From NCBI GenBank assembly GCA_022316685.1, contig JAKJHU010000038.1, positions 3,148,384 through 3,212,383 of the forward strand: a stretch of 64,000 nucleotides of DNA, read 5' to 3'. Positions 1 to 14,094 of the stretch are shown here, in pieces (within the stretch, counting starts at the first letter, position 1; every line of letters starts with the position of its first letter). The position numbers were made by a program, and so were the translations under genes. The stretch is from Progne subis subis. Lineage: Eukaryota; Chordata; Aves; Passeriformes; Hirundinidae. The notes below the pieces were generated by a model, which was not told the origin of the DNA, did not search any database, and saw only the letters and a program-made list of their open reading frames with translations.

Positions 1-1540
1 TTTACAGCCATCCCAGAGGTGGGTGGAAATGCTGGGGTAAACACTGTAGTGAAAATTAAGGGTGTAATGGCAGAGTAAGATGATTCACTACTGTTCAGGA
101 TCTCTAGATCACTTCTGCACAGCAAGGCCAAACTTTTTAATGTATATCCAAACACCTATGGTACCAAAATTACTATGTAGATGTCTACTGCCATAGGCTA
201 CATCCTTGAGTAGCTACAGTGCTGTCACCTTGGAACAGCTTCCAGCTCTGGCTTGTGATTCCAACATAAAACAGCAGGGAAGGAATGTCCCTCCCACAGT
301 CACTGTCTGTGAGCAGCCCAAAGTTCATTCAGCCTTTTGTAGACGTGCAGGTACTATCTAGGTAAGATGTTCATCAGGAACGATGTAACATTCACCACAG
401 AATATATGGCGCTAAAGATGTCATGATTTCACCCTGAAATGATGGCTTTGAATTACTCTGCTAGTTACACAGTTGCTGTCTTTGGACATTTAAGAATTGT
501 ATGTGTGTGGTGTAAACCAGCCAAACTAATTGAATCCAGTCGTTGCTTGGATGCAGCAATTCAGACAGCTCTTACACAGTATCTATAGATATTTATTAAA
601 GGAGCAGAAGCAGCATTTCAGTATTTTCCCTGTGCCACACGACAAACTCCTGAACATTTCCCTGAGAGGGCTCAGGATTTGCAGATAAAGTGCCTAGACT
701 TTTTGGGTGACTGCTGCTCTGGGAGTAGAGAGTTCACAGATGTTCAGTTTGCCTCCTGTAAATATCTGAGCTTTAACAGCTCAGTGCCAAAGCCTACTTA
801 ATTTTTTTTTTCCAAGAAAATCAACAAGAATTGTCATGACTGATTAAACTACAACCCACTACTATTACTATATTGTTTTCCTCTGTAGTAGTATTTGAAA
901 ATTAAAAAGTACTTAAAGTGCAAAGACAGTAGCAAGACATTATTAATCATGTTGATTTTACAAATTTTTCTTTGTGATGAAAACCTGAATTCTCAGTTGA
1001 CCTAAGAAATCCATCAGAGGATTGCCAACAATCCCATCAGATTAGAACCTAAAGTTTGTGAAAATACAGCTTACTATAAGATATTTCCCTCCCTTTAAAT
1101 GTTTTTCTTGAGAGCAAAAATTACAAATGCAGATATACCCCATAATTCATATATCTAATGCGGATTCAATCATTAACAGCAAACTTCAGGTACTGTGGAG
1201 AAGGGGCTGCTCTCCGTTTTATATTTATGCTGCCTCGTGTAAGGGCATCCCAATGACATACATATAAAAAGGAATACCATAATAATTAACATGATTTGTT
1301 ATACTATTATATATAATATTACCAGTACTGGTGGAACAGCTCTAAAACGAAATATGACACTGAAATGCATGTTATTTGCAATAGTAAACGGCTAGCTCAC
1401 AAACTGAACTATTGGTCTGTAACAGACTTTAGTGAATAAAACTACCAAGAGTAACTCCAGCATAATATCAGTAAACTGCAATCTCTATGAATGACCCTCA
1501 TGGAGAGATATTTACTTAAAAGTCCCATCTTCCTTCACAG
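1..1540. other. Non-coding DNA, no gene seen
   Basis: AT-rich sequence with no long open frame and no convincing splice-site-bounded exon on either strand. If the CpG island at 18.6-20.2 kb is the B3GALT1 promoter, this stretch would be far inside the first intron of that gene (inference). Confidence 0.6.
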
Positions 1541-2126
1541 ACTCCTGGTTTAACTGAGGTAGAGTTAACTTTCTGCACAGTGGCTGGTAGGGGGCTGTGT
1601 TTGGATTTGTGCTGAACTCGGGGTTGATAACACAGAGATGTTTTGTTATGGCTGAGCAGGGCTCACCCTGAGCCAAGGCCCTTTCTGCTCCTTGTACGGC
1701 CACGCTGGAGAGGGGGCTGGGGTGCCTGGGAGACCCAGCTGGGACAGGTGACCCCCGCCCAGAGGGACCCTCCAGACCACGCGACATCACCTTCAGCGTG
1801 TGAAGTGCGGAAAGCAGGAGGAAAGGGGAGACGATTGCCATCACGGCGTTCGTCCTCCCGAGGCACTGCCTGGGCGTGCTGGAGGCCTGGCTGTGCTGGA
1901 GATGGCCGAACACCGGCCTGCCCTTGGGACCTGCTGCTCCCAGGGTGAGTGCCTTGGTGGGCTCTGCTCGTGCGCACAGCGTTGCCTTTACCCACTGAAC
2001 TGCCCTTGCCTCAGCCCGTGAGCTCTCTCGCTGTTACCCTGCTGACCGCCTCGGCCATCCCACCGGCGGGGGAAGGAGCGAGCAGCGGTGTGACGTGTGG
2101 TTGCTGGCTGGCTTTAAACCACGACA
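1541..2126 (+). mobile_element. Solo LTR, avian ERVL-type endogenous retrovirus
   Basis: A GC-rich block in AT-rich surroundings that I recognise as a common avian ERVL-class LTR. The left end carries TCCTGGTTTAACTG, followed by AGAGTTAACTTTCT, GTGGCTGGTAGGGGGCTGTG and GTTGATAACACAGAGATGTT. The right end carries a GGGGGAAGGAGCGAGCAGCG block and terminates TTTAAACCACGACA, which is the usual 3' end of this family. A 4-bp direct repeat ACAG flanks it (1537-1540 and 2127-2130), as expected for a target-site duplication. No internal retroviral region is attached, so it is a solo LTR. Open frames across it on both strands have no recognisable product. Family assignment is from memory of the consensus, not from a search. 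Confidence 0.85.
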
Positions 2127-3656
2127 ACAGGCATAAAAGAAAAATATTATTTCATTATGTAAGATTGACTATGGTCTCTGTGAATATTTGACAACTCAGG
2201 TGGCATTTGCAGATTGAAAGGGTTGTTTTTAAACGAGACAGAACAAAATTCTGTCTAGTTTTACAAAAAGGTGCTTATTAGAGCTGGAGTTCAAAAAAAA
2301 ATAGTTTTTAATTTATGGCTAAGAGATCCAGACAGCACTAGAATTTAGAATGGGTGGGCTAATTATATCCCATTTAAACATTTATATTCCAGTTCTAGAT
2401 TTATTTTCCAGCTTTTGCCCCTTCCTCCCATGAGACGTTGGCTATTTGCATCCAGTAGTTTGCATCAAATCTGCTTCAGGTTTGTAAAAAAAACCCCAAA
2501 AACAGTGCAACTGTCCTTTCCACGGAGTTAAGTTAGTTGGAAAGCAAACTATCTAATACAAAAATGTTGAAGCAGAGGTGCAACTTCTCACCTGCTACAT
2601 TAAATAAAATAAGCATTATCCAGGGTAAGAAAAAAGACTTGAAAAATGCCAAACTATAAAATCAACTACAATTAATGATTTTCTTGCTGCTCTAATGCTT
2701 CAGAAAGAATGTGTAACACTCTCTTAGTCCTAGGTAGCTTTTATACAGACTTTTCAAGGTTACTTTAGAAACTGTTTATATGAGTATTAGGATCATTACT
2801 AGTAAAAAATCACAACAATCTTGTTGTAAGTACCAAACATTTCAACTGAAAAAAATTATCTCTTGGGAGATATGCAACAACAGACATCTTAAACAGGTAG
2901 ATATTTTCACTGTACCAAGGAAAGCAAAAGTATTTGACTGTGCCTTGGTGTTTCCCATGCCCATTGTCCAAGTCTGAACAATTAAACTGAACAGAAGGAA
3001 AGAAGGAATAAATAACGTACTTCATATTTTAAGAGATAGATTAAAATATTTTCAGATTGTTTCTTTACAGAATATTCTTCTTTGTGTTACTAAGAGAAAT
3101 GCATTATGTTATTTCAGAAATGAAGTAGAACAAAAGTGGGATACCAGACAACTATATACAATAATTACAATGTCTAGTCCTGTTTTCTTTTGAATTATTA
3201 ACTTTACATTCTTCATCCACAAAAGCAAACCCAAACAGCTAAATGAAAAACTGTGAATGTATATAATAATAATTAAAGCTTATTAAATATAATCAATTAT
3301 ATAAAAATATAAAAACTACAGAAGGAAGTTATTATATTTTATTTTAAAACGAGCATTTCAAAAATTAGAAATGGCTTCTCAGAACAATGCATGTGGAAAA
3401 ACATCTATCCAAAAGGAGCTATTACTTTAAGATGGTACTGTGAACAGAGCCTTTGGAATCAATTTGAGATGTTTCTTCAATACTAAAAGGTGTCTTTGGG
3501 AAAAAAGTGGTGTTTCTTTATGAAAAACTTAGAGGACCTAAATGGTTGGAAGAGTCACACACCTAAAGGTTGATTAGAGAAGGGGAAAAAAACCCCTCTA
3601 ATATTTAGAAAAGGTTGGAAAGTCAATAATCTGCAAAAGCAGATTATGAAAAGGTT

Positions 3657-3765
3657 GGGGTTTTTTTGGTGGGTTTTTTTTTTTTTTTTTTGTATTTTGT
3701 GGGGGTTTTTTTGTTGTGCGGTTTTTTTTGTTTTGTTTTGTTTTGTTTTGTTTTGTTTTGTTTTT
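3657..3765. repeat. T-rich low-complexity tract with (TTTTG)n pentanucleotide repeat
   Basis: Long T runs interrupted by G lead into a regular TTTTG array at about 3722-3765 (eight units). The complement is an A-rich CAAAA array. The minus-strand open frame across it is only repeat translation (KQNKT units). Confidence 0.9.
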
Positions 3766-6700
3766 AATCTTTGGCTAGTGTAGCTAGTGTACATAACTTC
3801 ATTAACTTCAGCTGCATTTTGATAGTATCTGTTCACAAAGTTTTGTGAAGGCCAAGCCCAATGGGTTTCAAATTGTTGTTAGGAATAACATCATGTTTTC
3901 AGACAGCTTACTGTGAGATTGCTTATTGAAAGCATCTTTCAAGGTGAGGCAGCTCAGCCTGGAAAGATAAAATTGCTTGAAAACTATAAATAAATGCCAT
4001 ACAGTATTTCAAGAAACAGCAGACCCTTTTGTGGTACTTTAAATGCACAGTACAACTCACGTCCTGTCTGAATTCTACCATGGCCTAAAAATGCTACAGA
4101 ATACCTTTTGTTTTTATCTGAACATCACACTACTTTTTGGGTTTTTTAATCATCTAATTAAAGATTATTCTTAACATTTTTTATTTTCTAATACACTTTG
4201 AACAAATGCAGTAATTGCTGAGGAAAACACACTCAAACTCTGCGTACAGTATGTGAGACAAACTTGCACTTAGTGCTCAAATGAGTGAAACAATACTTGA
4301 AGACAGTATCACTATTGATGCAGTAAGGAAAAAATATTGCTGAGATTTTAACTATTATATTAAAATGGAAATATATAGCAATATTTTGATAATTTTTGGA
4401 AATGCTTAATACTACAAAAAATAAGTAACCAGTGTTATAGCCGTATAATTGATGTATTGCATTTATAGTTTTAATAATATTGAACTGTTAAAGCTGTGTT
4501 TTCAACCAAAATAATTCCAATTTGACAGATTCTGAAATAAAATTACGAAGTCCTATAACCAAGTAATTATAGAGGTTTATATTACAGATATTGACATTTC
4601 ATAGCTAAGTAGTTTTGTTTCCAATTGCAGTGGAGCATTTTCACTTTGGAGCAGGGTTAGTTCAGCTGCCCCCCTGATTTACCCATCCTCATTTTGTTAA
4701 ACAACATACTACTGGGTAGCACAGACTTCCAGTCAAGCGAGCTGCTCTTAAAAAAAGACTACACTATTGGGGATTCTCGGACTTTGTTCATTCCAAAGAT
4801 CTGTCAAAGACATGAAAACACGGGTTTTACTTCTCCTCTGCTGTGTTCTTTCCTTCCATGTAGCCAAGGCATTAATTTTTTGCTCACCTCATCATAGGCC
4901 CACCTAAGGATCATGCAGTACTGACACGCTCCTGTCAGCCGACCGATGTGTACTGTGCCTTGTACACCACAGTGGCTCTGTCACCTAACGTTACTACGAA
5001 CATCCATCTCATCTTCATCTTTGTACAATGAGATGTGCTCTGTGAATGTAATATTCAGCTCTAACCACTCTGAGGTAAATTATCAGCATAGAGCATTTTA
5101 CACGACTCTCATTATATCCCACAGATACAGTGTAAGCTGCTCCCTAGCAACTGCAGCAAAAATATACCCCTTTAGGCATTTTTTCCAGCTAAAGAAACCA
5201 AATTTCTATTTGATGAACTTCATATATAAAACAATCTTGGCTACTGTCACCTCAAATTGTTCTGACTAATGGTCCTTAAGATGCATTTTTAGCCCTTTGC
5301 CTCATCTGGGTTCTGATACTGAAGTTTCTTTTGCAAACCTTCCACCTCAATGATTTTAGCACCAAGGAAGAAAAGTATTTTTCCAAACCAAGAAATATCT
5401 TCCCAATAAAAACTAACCATTTATACAAGAATTATAATCATGAGCTAGAAATCCATTTTAAATGGAAAATGTAACTCCCAGCATGCTGGCAATAGTGAAG
5501 ACCCTAGATTTATATTCGTAGAACGCCCGAAGTATTTTGGTTGGACTTCATTCACGTACTGAATGGGATTTCAAGTATTTTTAAAGAACTATAAGCTTTT
5601 AAGTAGACTATTGCTTCTTGTGTCGTCCAAAATCTATTTAAGTGAACTTAGCTAATATCTGGTTAAGACAGAAATTAGTCCTTGTTTAAAAACAACTAGC
5701 CTAATGCATCACACCTCGTGAATAAGATGTGGCTGCTGTGACATTGTTTTTCATTTTAAGACACCATCAAATATTTTAAAGGTAGTCCCAAAATAGTAAC
5801 AGCTCATTAATACTTCACAAATGACCAGAACCCTCCACCAGCATTTAGGAATTTCCTCCCCCCTGCTAGGGAAAGGGTGTTAGAGCAGATAGTTACCTTC
5901 CCCAGTGGAAGTCAAATCTTCGAGTCTGATGTAATGAGGCTGTTCAGGGTACACATGTAGGCAGAGGCCAGTTTGCTGGTTCTGTACTGCTCTACATCAG
6001 CCTTCACTGGCACGCAGCCCTGTGCGTGGTGGAAAAGACAGCAGTTCCGGGACACAAAGAGCAAACAGTTAGCTAGCCACAGAAAACAGCAAAAGCAGAA
6101 CAGCACTGTCCTTTCCCTTCAGGAAATTCTGTCTTGGGAACTGTTACAGCCCTCAGAAGGGAACGAAATGAGTCCTTTCAGTTTAACAGGACAACAACCA
6201 ACCCCGCTCTGCTGACCGCTCTGATAAAAAGCAAAGCATGTGCTGTGTGACAGACTACATTTCAAACATCTTCCTTGTACCCTTCAGTGAAACTGACCCT
6301 GAAAGAATGTCAATGAAATACACATACAAGTTTATGCCAATCTTTGACATGACCCTAGAACAGGGTCCTGGACAGCATCTCACATGGTGAAGCAGAAATT
6401 GCATTTTCTAAGAACTCCTATGTCACCACCCTCTGAAGTCAAATACTATACAGAAATCGACATATTTAATAAAATGCCATTGAAAAAGCCTAGTTAGAAC
6501 AGTGCTAACTGACATGCCCAGTTTCTGAAATGAAGTACTCATCTTCGGTTACTGGGTAACTACCTTGCACAAAAAATGCATTTCTGTTAGAGCCATGTAT
6601 TCATCACTTTCATATTGAGTAAACGTTGGAGTTCAAACTGCATTTCCATCAGACAGTTCAATGCAGTATAGCTGGTGGTGTGTTATGAATTCTACCTTGA

Positions 6701-8828
6701 TGCAAAGTTTTAGTAGTAGTAGTAGTACAATCTTTTGTTTAGTGAGATTCTCATTTCATGAACAAACATCCTGTTGACTTTTCTGTGATACTTATGTAAT
6801 TTAGGTTTGCAAAGTCAGGTCTTCTGTGTATGTCTTAATGACCTAATTAAAAGACCTATTGTCATACCACTATATAATGTAGCAAGAAGAGGGGGTAGAC
6901 TGTTTCCCCTTTTAGGCACAGGCACAAAAATCTGTAGGTAACAGCTTTTAGTTCAGTTCTGAATTTCCTTGTAACAAGAAATAACTGGGTTATGCAAACA
7001 CCCCAAATGATGAAAGAGTTATATATTTTAAAGGAACAAAGAACATATGGATGTGGCATGCATTCCTATGTATGAAAAACTAGCTGGATCATGAGAGAAA
7101 AAACAGTTTTGCAAACTTTACACAGAGAAAACCAAAAAATAATATACAAGCTTTCTAGCAATGCTTAAACCATCCTTATACTACAGAGCATACAATTTTG
7201 TTTCAAATCTCCTTTAAAACCTTAAAACGCATGTCAACTTAATATTAACTATATTGCCAACTTCATTTTCTCACCCAAACTCACAGTTTTCACTTTTTTT
7301 CTCTCTCTCATTATTTCCAGAACAAATTCAGTGCAAAAACTGAGCAAAAATTTTTCCTGACAATAAACAAATACTAAAAGAGAAAATCCAGTACAGATAC
7401 TATCCTGATGAAGCCCCAGGCTACAGTTTTTGTGGAAAAGGAAAGTTTAAGTCCTTGCAACACTGTGCTCTAGAGAAAGCTGTTAAATACACGGAAGCTA
7501 CCTAAATCCTAAAAATTGGATTCACTGAAATTCAGGTAAGTCCTGGCTTTTCATTCTTATAGAAGAGGGGAAGGAAGTTAAGACTGACTGAATTTAACTG
7601 AGATGCTGGAGATCACTTTTAGTTAGTCCAGCGGGCTTTGGATAAGGATGTTAATGTGAAACCCCCTTGGTAATCAACTTCTTTTACTTTTGAAAAGATA
7701 TTTTCGTTCTACCTTCATACTTAATATATTAGCTCACCTTTTATGCACTTGTTAACATTTAATATGGTCATTTCATTCTTATAGTTCTGTTTATAACTGT
7801 TCTTTGCATAAACATTATTTAAGCAGAATAATTATACTGTTTGAAGAATAACTCCAGAGAGCTACAGTTGAGGTTCTTCTCTAAACGTGTGCAAGGTTAT
7901 AACAATATTTCATTACCAAAAACAATACATCTTCAGATAGAGGCAGTAGTAGCTTGGAATGTTTCTTGTTACCATGCTACCAACATTTGCTTGTAAAGCA
8001 ATTTAATCAGTTCCATATTGGTTATACATGAAATATTAGTGCAGTGCTTCACAGGGAAGACCTCCTGCATTTTCATTACAATGTAAGTGTATTACTTACA
8101 GAGTCAGAAAATCTATTGTCTTTCAGCATGTCATTGAAAAACTTCCAGCCTAAGTTTTACTACTTAAAGAAAGAAACAGTCTTACAGTTTTAAGTCTTCA
8201 ATTCAACCAATCTGGGTTTCATTACTTTCTAAACTCCACATGTCACCTCCATGGCTCTTTTAGTTATCTTTCATATTACCAGTCTATTAGAACTGCTAAA
8301 ATACTGTAAGTCTTTGTCTACTGAGACAAAAAACAACTCAAAAAATTTAAAATCCCATGAGATAACCTGGTGCTTCTACATTAACATTCTTATCTAGCTA
8401 CTGAATAGCAAAAGAAGCTAAGATTACAACAATCTTTATGATTTTACATGTGATACATATTTACAAAGATGTGGTCATCATCTTCAAAAGAGCAACATTT
8501 TATTTTCCAACAGCAAAGACACATGAAAGTCAAACAAATAGCTTTATTTTCCTCCATTAAAATAGTCTATCAGATAACAATGAAGACATATTGTTATTAA
8601 TACCATGCCCTTTTTGACAAATCAGGCAAAATTGTCATCCAGTGAATTACGAAATCCTGGTACATAAGAACAACACATACAAAATGGAAGCAATTACAGA
8701 ATTCTGAGGTAATATATGACAACATGACAGATTAACAACATAGGCAGGCATAAATACATATATACAGCATATTTAGATTATTTTTGACCTGAAAAATACT
8801 GAAACTAAAGTTTGGATCAGCACTTTTA

Positions 8829-9330
8829 TCACTTTGGAACTGCTAGGCCAGGCTCTTGAGTGAGATTCTTCAAGAGGAGTAGGCTGTCACAAAGCCAGTT
8901 AACAGCCACTTGAGTCTGTAGTGTCCTCACACAACTGTGGTGCCACTGGCAAAGGCTCAGCCTGGGGACCGAGCTGTAGTGTCCTTGAACTTCACCCACC
9001 CAGGCAAGTACAAGTGCCACCAGGTACCCACATATGTCCCTGCGCCTAAAAATACTTCCCGACCTGGCAGACCTCCTCCCGCTCTCCCAGTTGCTCTCGA
9101 GTGGCTGGGACCAACTAGTTCTGATCATGCCATGTCCATAACGTGACTGAAACAGATCCACCACATCCAGCCAGTGTTCTGCTCTGGTGTTCACAGCAGC
9201 AGGGAATCCAGGAGCCAAACCTGACACCACGTGTGCGCGGCACTGTGTGCAATCCTCTTAACATGTTGTTCAGGTAACTCAGTCTCAAAGACTGTTTCTT
9301 TACTAAAAGCATTTGTACTATAACTGATAC
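8829..9330 (-). other. Unclassified GC-richer block with a 133-codon open frame
   Basis: This block is clearly richer in G and C than its flanks and on the minus strand stays open for 133 codons (8829-9230). I see no domain, signal peptide or family resemblance. The sudden composition change suggests an old inserted element, but I could not find terminal repeats or a known family. Confidence 0.3.
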
Positions 9331-12300
9331 CAAAACTGATTTCTGGTATTAATCATCATACTTTTTATTCAGAGGATGTTTCAACATGCAATTTAGTAAT
9401 TGCTTCGTTCTACCTGACACACATGCTTTGTCTATAAGAGAATTACAATAAAATTAGGTAGTATTTTTAATAGAGCTGCTTGAAGTCATGTTGTTAAAAC
9501 CGTTACTAAAATTTACTTTCAAACAACTGCATGATGGGGAAAAACCGCTTAATTATAAAAAGTTTGGGTAGATCTATAAAAGTTGGAAAAAACACATACA
9601 GAACTTTTACTGGGATCTTGATAGAAAGAACTGCATTAACAATAAGTCTAAATAGTTCCAAAATATCAGGTCACATGCAGTCAAAACCACCTGAGCCCAA
9701 AAGGTCTTACACAAAAATTACAACAGGTCTGAGTCTTCATTTCACTGACAACTCTATGAAGTGCATAGGAATTGCTCAGATGTAACTGACTTGTTTGCTC
9801 ATGCCAGAAGTCTCACTACAGAGAGCAATCACCTCAAAGTCATCTCTAGCAGTGAAAGGAAAGCATGCAGTAACTTGGCTGAGTGACCACTCATAAAACA
9901 GGGACATAGTTTACAAAAGACAAGACTGATTAGCACTTGTAGGTTGCTTACTTTTATGGATTATAAAGAAATTTTCCTTTCTCACCATTTTCAAATTATG
10001 AAGGAGATGATTTCCAGGTGATGTCAGCTGGGATACATTAACCAATACATGACTTGCCCAGACTTTGGGGTTAAAATAGTAATACATCATTTAAGGCTAT
10101 ATAAAATTTTATAAAATGATATAAAATCTGGCCAAGCTTCAAACTCCTGTGCCTTGGTGCCTGCTTCTAAGTAGACCTGTGATCCCATGACAGCCATCCC
10201 AAGTGATTTGCAATAACCCAGCCAGCAACAGTCAGATCCCTCAGTCAAAGGCCACTGACAAAATGCAACAGCAGGCAGAGGCTCAGGGAAGTTTTCCATC
10301 TCCAGATGGGCTGTCTTTGTTCTGACAAGTCCTTGCAGGGCCAACAAAACCTAGCAGAAGCCTACTGTGACAGATTGCTTGTTGTATGATCCACCACTTC
10401 TGCTACATAATCCACATTCATTTACACATTTTACTATGACTTGATGCATAGCCCGATACCCAGTACAAGTGTAACACCTTCAGAGGAAAGGCTATTACTT
10501 TTGACTCAGTTTTTCTGTGAATTTTTATTGAGCTGTTTTGCAGTGTCATTTTTATGTTCTTAAAAGAATTAATGAATTTTGTTTCAGAAAACTTTTTTTT
10601 CAGAAAAAAAGTCTGGAAGTGGACAGCTGATGCTATGCATGACTTCTCTCTCCCAAAGACTGCAGGTGAGCTTTTCTACTTCTACTACTAAATTCTCATG
10701 CTGCCTACTTTTGTCATGATTGTTCATAAGATTAAAGCTGTCGTTGTGTCAGATGATAAAGAGCAATTTTAGAATGTGAGCTGCAGTACCAAAATCAGTT
10801 TGCAGATTTCAGATGATAATCAATACTGAATCTTAAAGACAAAGAATTACTATTATGAATAAGCAGTACAGAACTTCTACAAGTTAGTTCTTAGTTTAAC
10901 TAGTATTTTGTTTGATGCCTCTATGTTCATGCACACACCTATCAATGTTTTTATTTTCTCCTGAGAAATCTTCAGAATAAGATACCCATAAAATGGTATT
11001 CAGTATCTCCTCTTCACTTGTAACTAGGACACAATCTGTTGAATTCTATTCCCATTGACTTCTAATCTCATGAAGCAGATAGAATACATGGATAAAAGAA
11101 CTTTTTCCCAGTAGCAATGTCTTCCATGTGAAATGTTTAATATGATCCAACTTACAGAATCCATAGCAGACTGGATGCTCAAATTCTATTCCAGACTTTT
11201 CTGACCCATTTCAATGCCTGATTAATCAATGGGAGTGGTTGACTTTGTACAGTAATCTGAAATCTGCACATGAGAATCTCCAGCAAGGAGACCAGTCTCT
11301 TCAGGGTTTACAAAACATTTTTTCCCCTTAGCTGCAACACAGCAAAATATTTGTGTAAAAGTATTTCAGAGCAGAAGAAGTAACGTGCTCTTTAACAAAC
11401 TGATTGGCTAGAGCTGAATCCTGAGCAAGCACATTAGAAACATCAGACTCAACATGACCTAGTGGCCACTAACTTGGTGAGAAACTTTCATTTGAAGTTT
11501 AATTCTTGTGATGAAAACCTCATATATTTGAATCTTTTAGCCAACTTTTAGCAGTGCTCTGTTACTGTCTATCTCATTTTAAGCAAACACAGTATAAACT
11601 ACATATAAAAGAATTTAGTTTATGATTATATTTGAGCTAAGGTGCATTTTCTGCGGTCTTTTCACAAAAATCTAGCATACTCAAGAGCCTGGCAAAAAGA
11701 AAAACCAGTAGCTTTACTATGAAGTCTGAAATCCAAGTTAATTGTATTATTTTTCTACATGGAAAAATCTTGCAAATGCTGAAAGCTTTAGGTAAGCATT
11801 AATACAATAGATTTTTATAGTACAATGCTATCACTGTATTAATGACACTCTTACTAGCTGCCTAACAGACCTTATAAATTATTGAGATTTAATGTATCTT
11901 CTTAAAAAGTATACATAAAAGAAATTAACTTGTTAGAATATTTTTTGGATGCCCACAATGGTTTGGCTTCATTTACATGTTCCATCATACCTACATCTGA
12001 GTATTTTTTCTAGGGAAGAACATAGTAAAATCTGGTTAATGATTCTGAAGTATCTTATAAAAATGTTAGATGAATGATTGCACACATCTTAACGCAAGAA
12101 GATACTGTCACAGTTGAACAATGGAACACAAGTTCCACTTTTTACAATGATAGTCTGTTTAAGGCAGATAAGCAGCACATGTGGCACTGCTCTACCACTG
12201 CTGCCAAATGTATTCAGCAGAGATTCAGCAATTATCACTGCTGTAGCCTGTAAGTACTGGGAAAAAGACTGTGCAGGCTGACAGTGTTCATGCCCATCCA

Positions 12301-13825
12301 TGACATCCTTGCAGGCTACCATGGGCTCACTGTGCCACACTAAACTAATTTTGAGCTGCATCAGCCAACAGAAAACTGTTTTGACTTTGCAGCTACTTGT
12401 ACACATGGACATGCTTGTCATGAAGTAGCTCTGGGTGAGTTTCAAGCACACCATGCAAATGGAATACACGAAAACCTTTTTCTTTGGCAAACTGCCTTGT
12501 TTTGGTTGCTACAGATTCCAGCAAACAACATGCCTATAATAGATCGGGAATATAACTTTAAACCACCCATGACAAAAATCAAGTAATAGAAATATATTTG
12601 TTATGTACTTGAATATATGCTATTTTGAAAAAGCTGTTCTGATGAACTGTATTATTGTGCAAAACAAATGAAAGAAGAATCCTATTGCTGCAACCAACTA
12701 CAGTTGGTAACAGTCTTTTAGACAACCAGATTTACACAGCAGATGACCTCATAAATGGGTAGTAGAGCAGCTGGGGCCTTTCTTCAAAGGAAATAAAATG
12801 TAATTCTTTAAGCTAAATATTTCAATTAACAAAGCAATAGGCTGCCTACTAAAATAGTCCTGTACTTTTGCCAAGTACTTGAATAACAATAAATCAAGAA
12901 ACAGAACAGCACTACAGACTGGGGTTAAGGCAATTACTAACTGCTGCTGTTCAACCATCTTGCTCTCCCCTGGCATTTACCTTCATAGTTCTATGTCCTC
13001 CCTTGCACAGCCTTCATAAAGTCCTCTGTGAAGCAGAGTCAAGCTGGCAGAATTCGTTTTGGCTTTTTAAGTCAGTAGCCAGGGCAGAGGTCTGGTCTTC
13101 TGCCAGACTTAAGTGCTGAAGTAGTTCTGCAAAGGGTTAGGAAGGATGATGTTTGTTACTGTGACTGGGAGAAGGGAAAACAGGATCATCACAGACATGC
13201 TGCTGGAGTTACTTGCCCTGCTCTAAAACCACATTTATTACTAAGTAACACTAAGGAGTAACACAGCGCACTAATAATACATTTCTGATGTTTCTTTAAA
13301 CCTCACTCTCAATGCTGTTGGAAATGCAGCAGCTTTTCAAAGTGACATGCTTTGAGCATCGAATGACTTATCCTGGCTTTGACCAAGGAACATGAAGAGA
13401 TCCTTTCTATGTGGCAGGCTTCCAGCCTAACCTCTAATACATCTGGGAGAGAGGAGAACAAAAGCTTTAGTTATTATTTTCATCTTACTATGAAATGTAG
13501 TTCACAAATGAAAGGTGATTAATTAGATAGCATTGGAGTTAAGGCTGTTGCATATTGAATCCGTAGAGAGACTAGAAAAGTATTAAAGGTATTTGAGTAA
13601 ATACTGCTTTGCACTCCAATATTTTTAAAAGCTTCTTTGGTTTTAATTAAAAATAATTTTAACAGCAATCAACATGGATCAAATACCATATACCGCCATT
13701 ATCACTTCCCCATTCATTGCAGTTGGAATAAATGCTAGGAATGGCATTTTTTAGAGGTTTTTTTCTGTTTTATCTGGTCTGGATTTCTGGACACAGCATT
13801 AACCTATCTGAGTTTACTGAGGTGC

Positions 13826-13897
13826 AAAAAAACCCAAAAAACCCAACTCCTCCCCAAAAAAACAAACAAACAAACAAAAAACCCAACAAAACCCCAA
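13826..13897. repeat. A-rich low-complexity tract (CAAA and CCAAAAAA units)
   Basis: Irregular array of A runs separated by C or CC, including four CAAA units near 13863-13878. It is of the simple-repeat type and has no coding content. Confidence 0.8.
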
Positions 13898-14094
13898 AGC
13901 CTGTGGTAACTCAAATGATTTTTAAATCTGTGAATACCCCCTTGTCTGATATGCCACAACACTTTTATTCCTTTCAGACGTACATGTAAAAAATCTCAGA
14001 AGGTATGATACTGTTGGCAAAATTGTGACAAAAACAAGAAGTTGTCTTTGAGCACAGAACTAATGCCACCTTGATGGCAAAGAGCTCCAGAAGG

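Larger units (their letters stand above)
2127..14094. other. Non-coding DNA, intronic or intergenic
   Basis: About 12 kb of mostly AT-rich sequence. I find no exon with a recognisable protein. Minus-strand open frames of 133 codons at 8829-9230 and 12089-12490 are the longest but resemble no family I know. Simple repeats within it are listed separately. Confidence 0.55.

Noticed and set aside
3555..3836. Minus-strand 93-codon frame with KQNKT repeats
   Set aside because: It is a product of the (TTTTG)n microsatellite.
12089..12490. Minus-strand 133-codon frame
   Set aside because: No recognisable domain, no splice context and no composition change. I could not separate it from chance.
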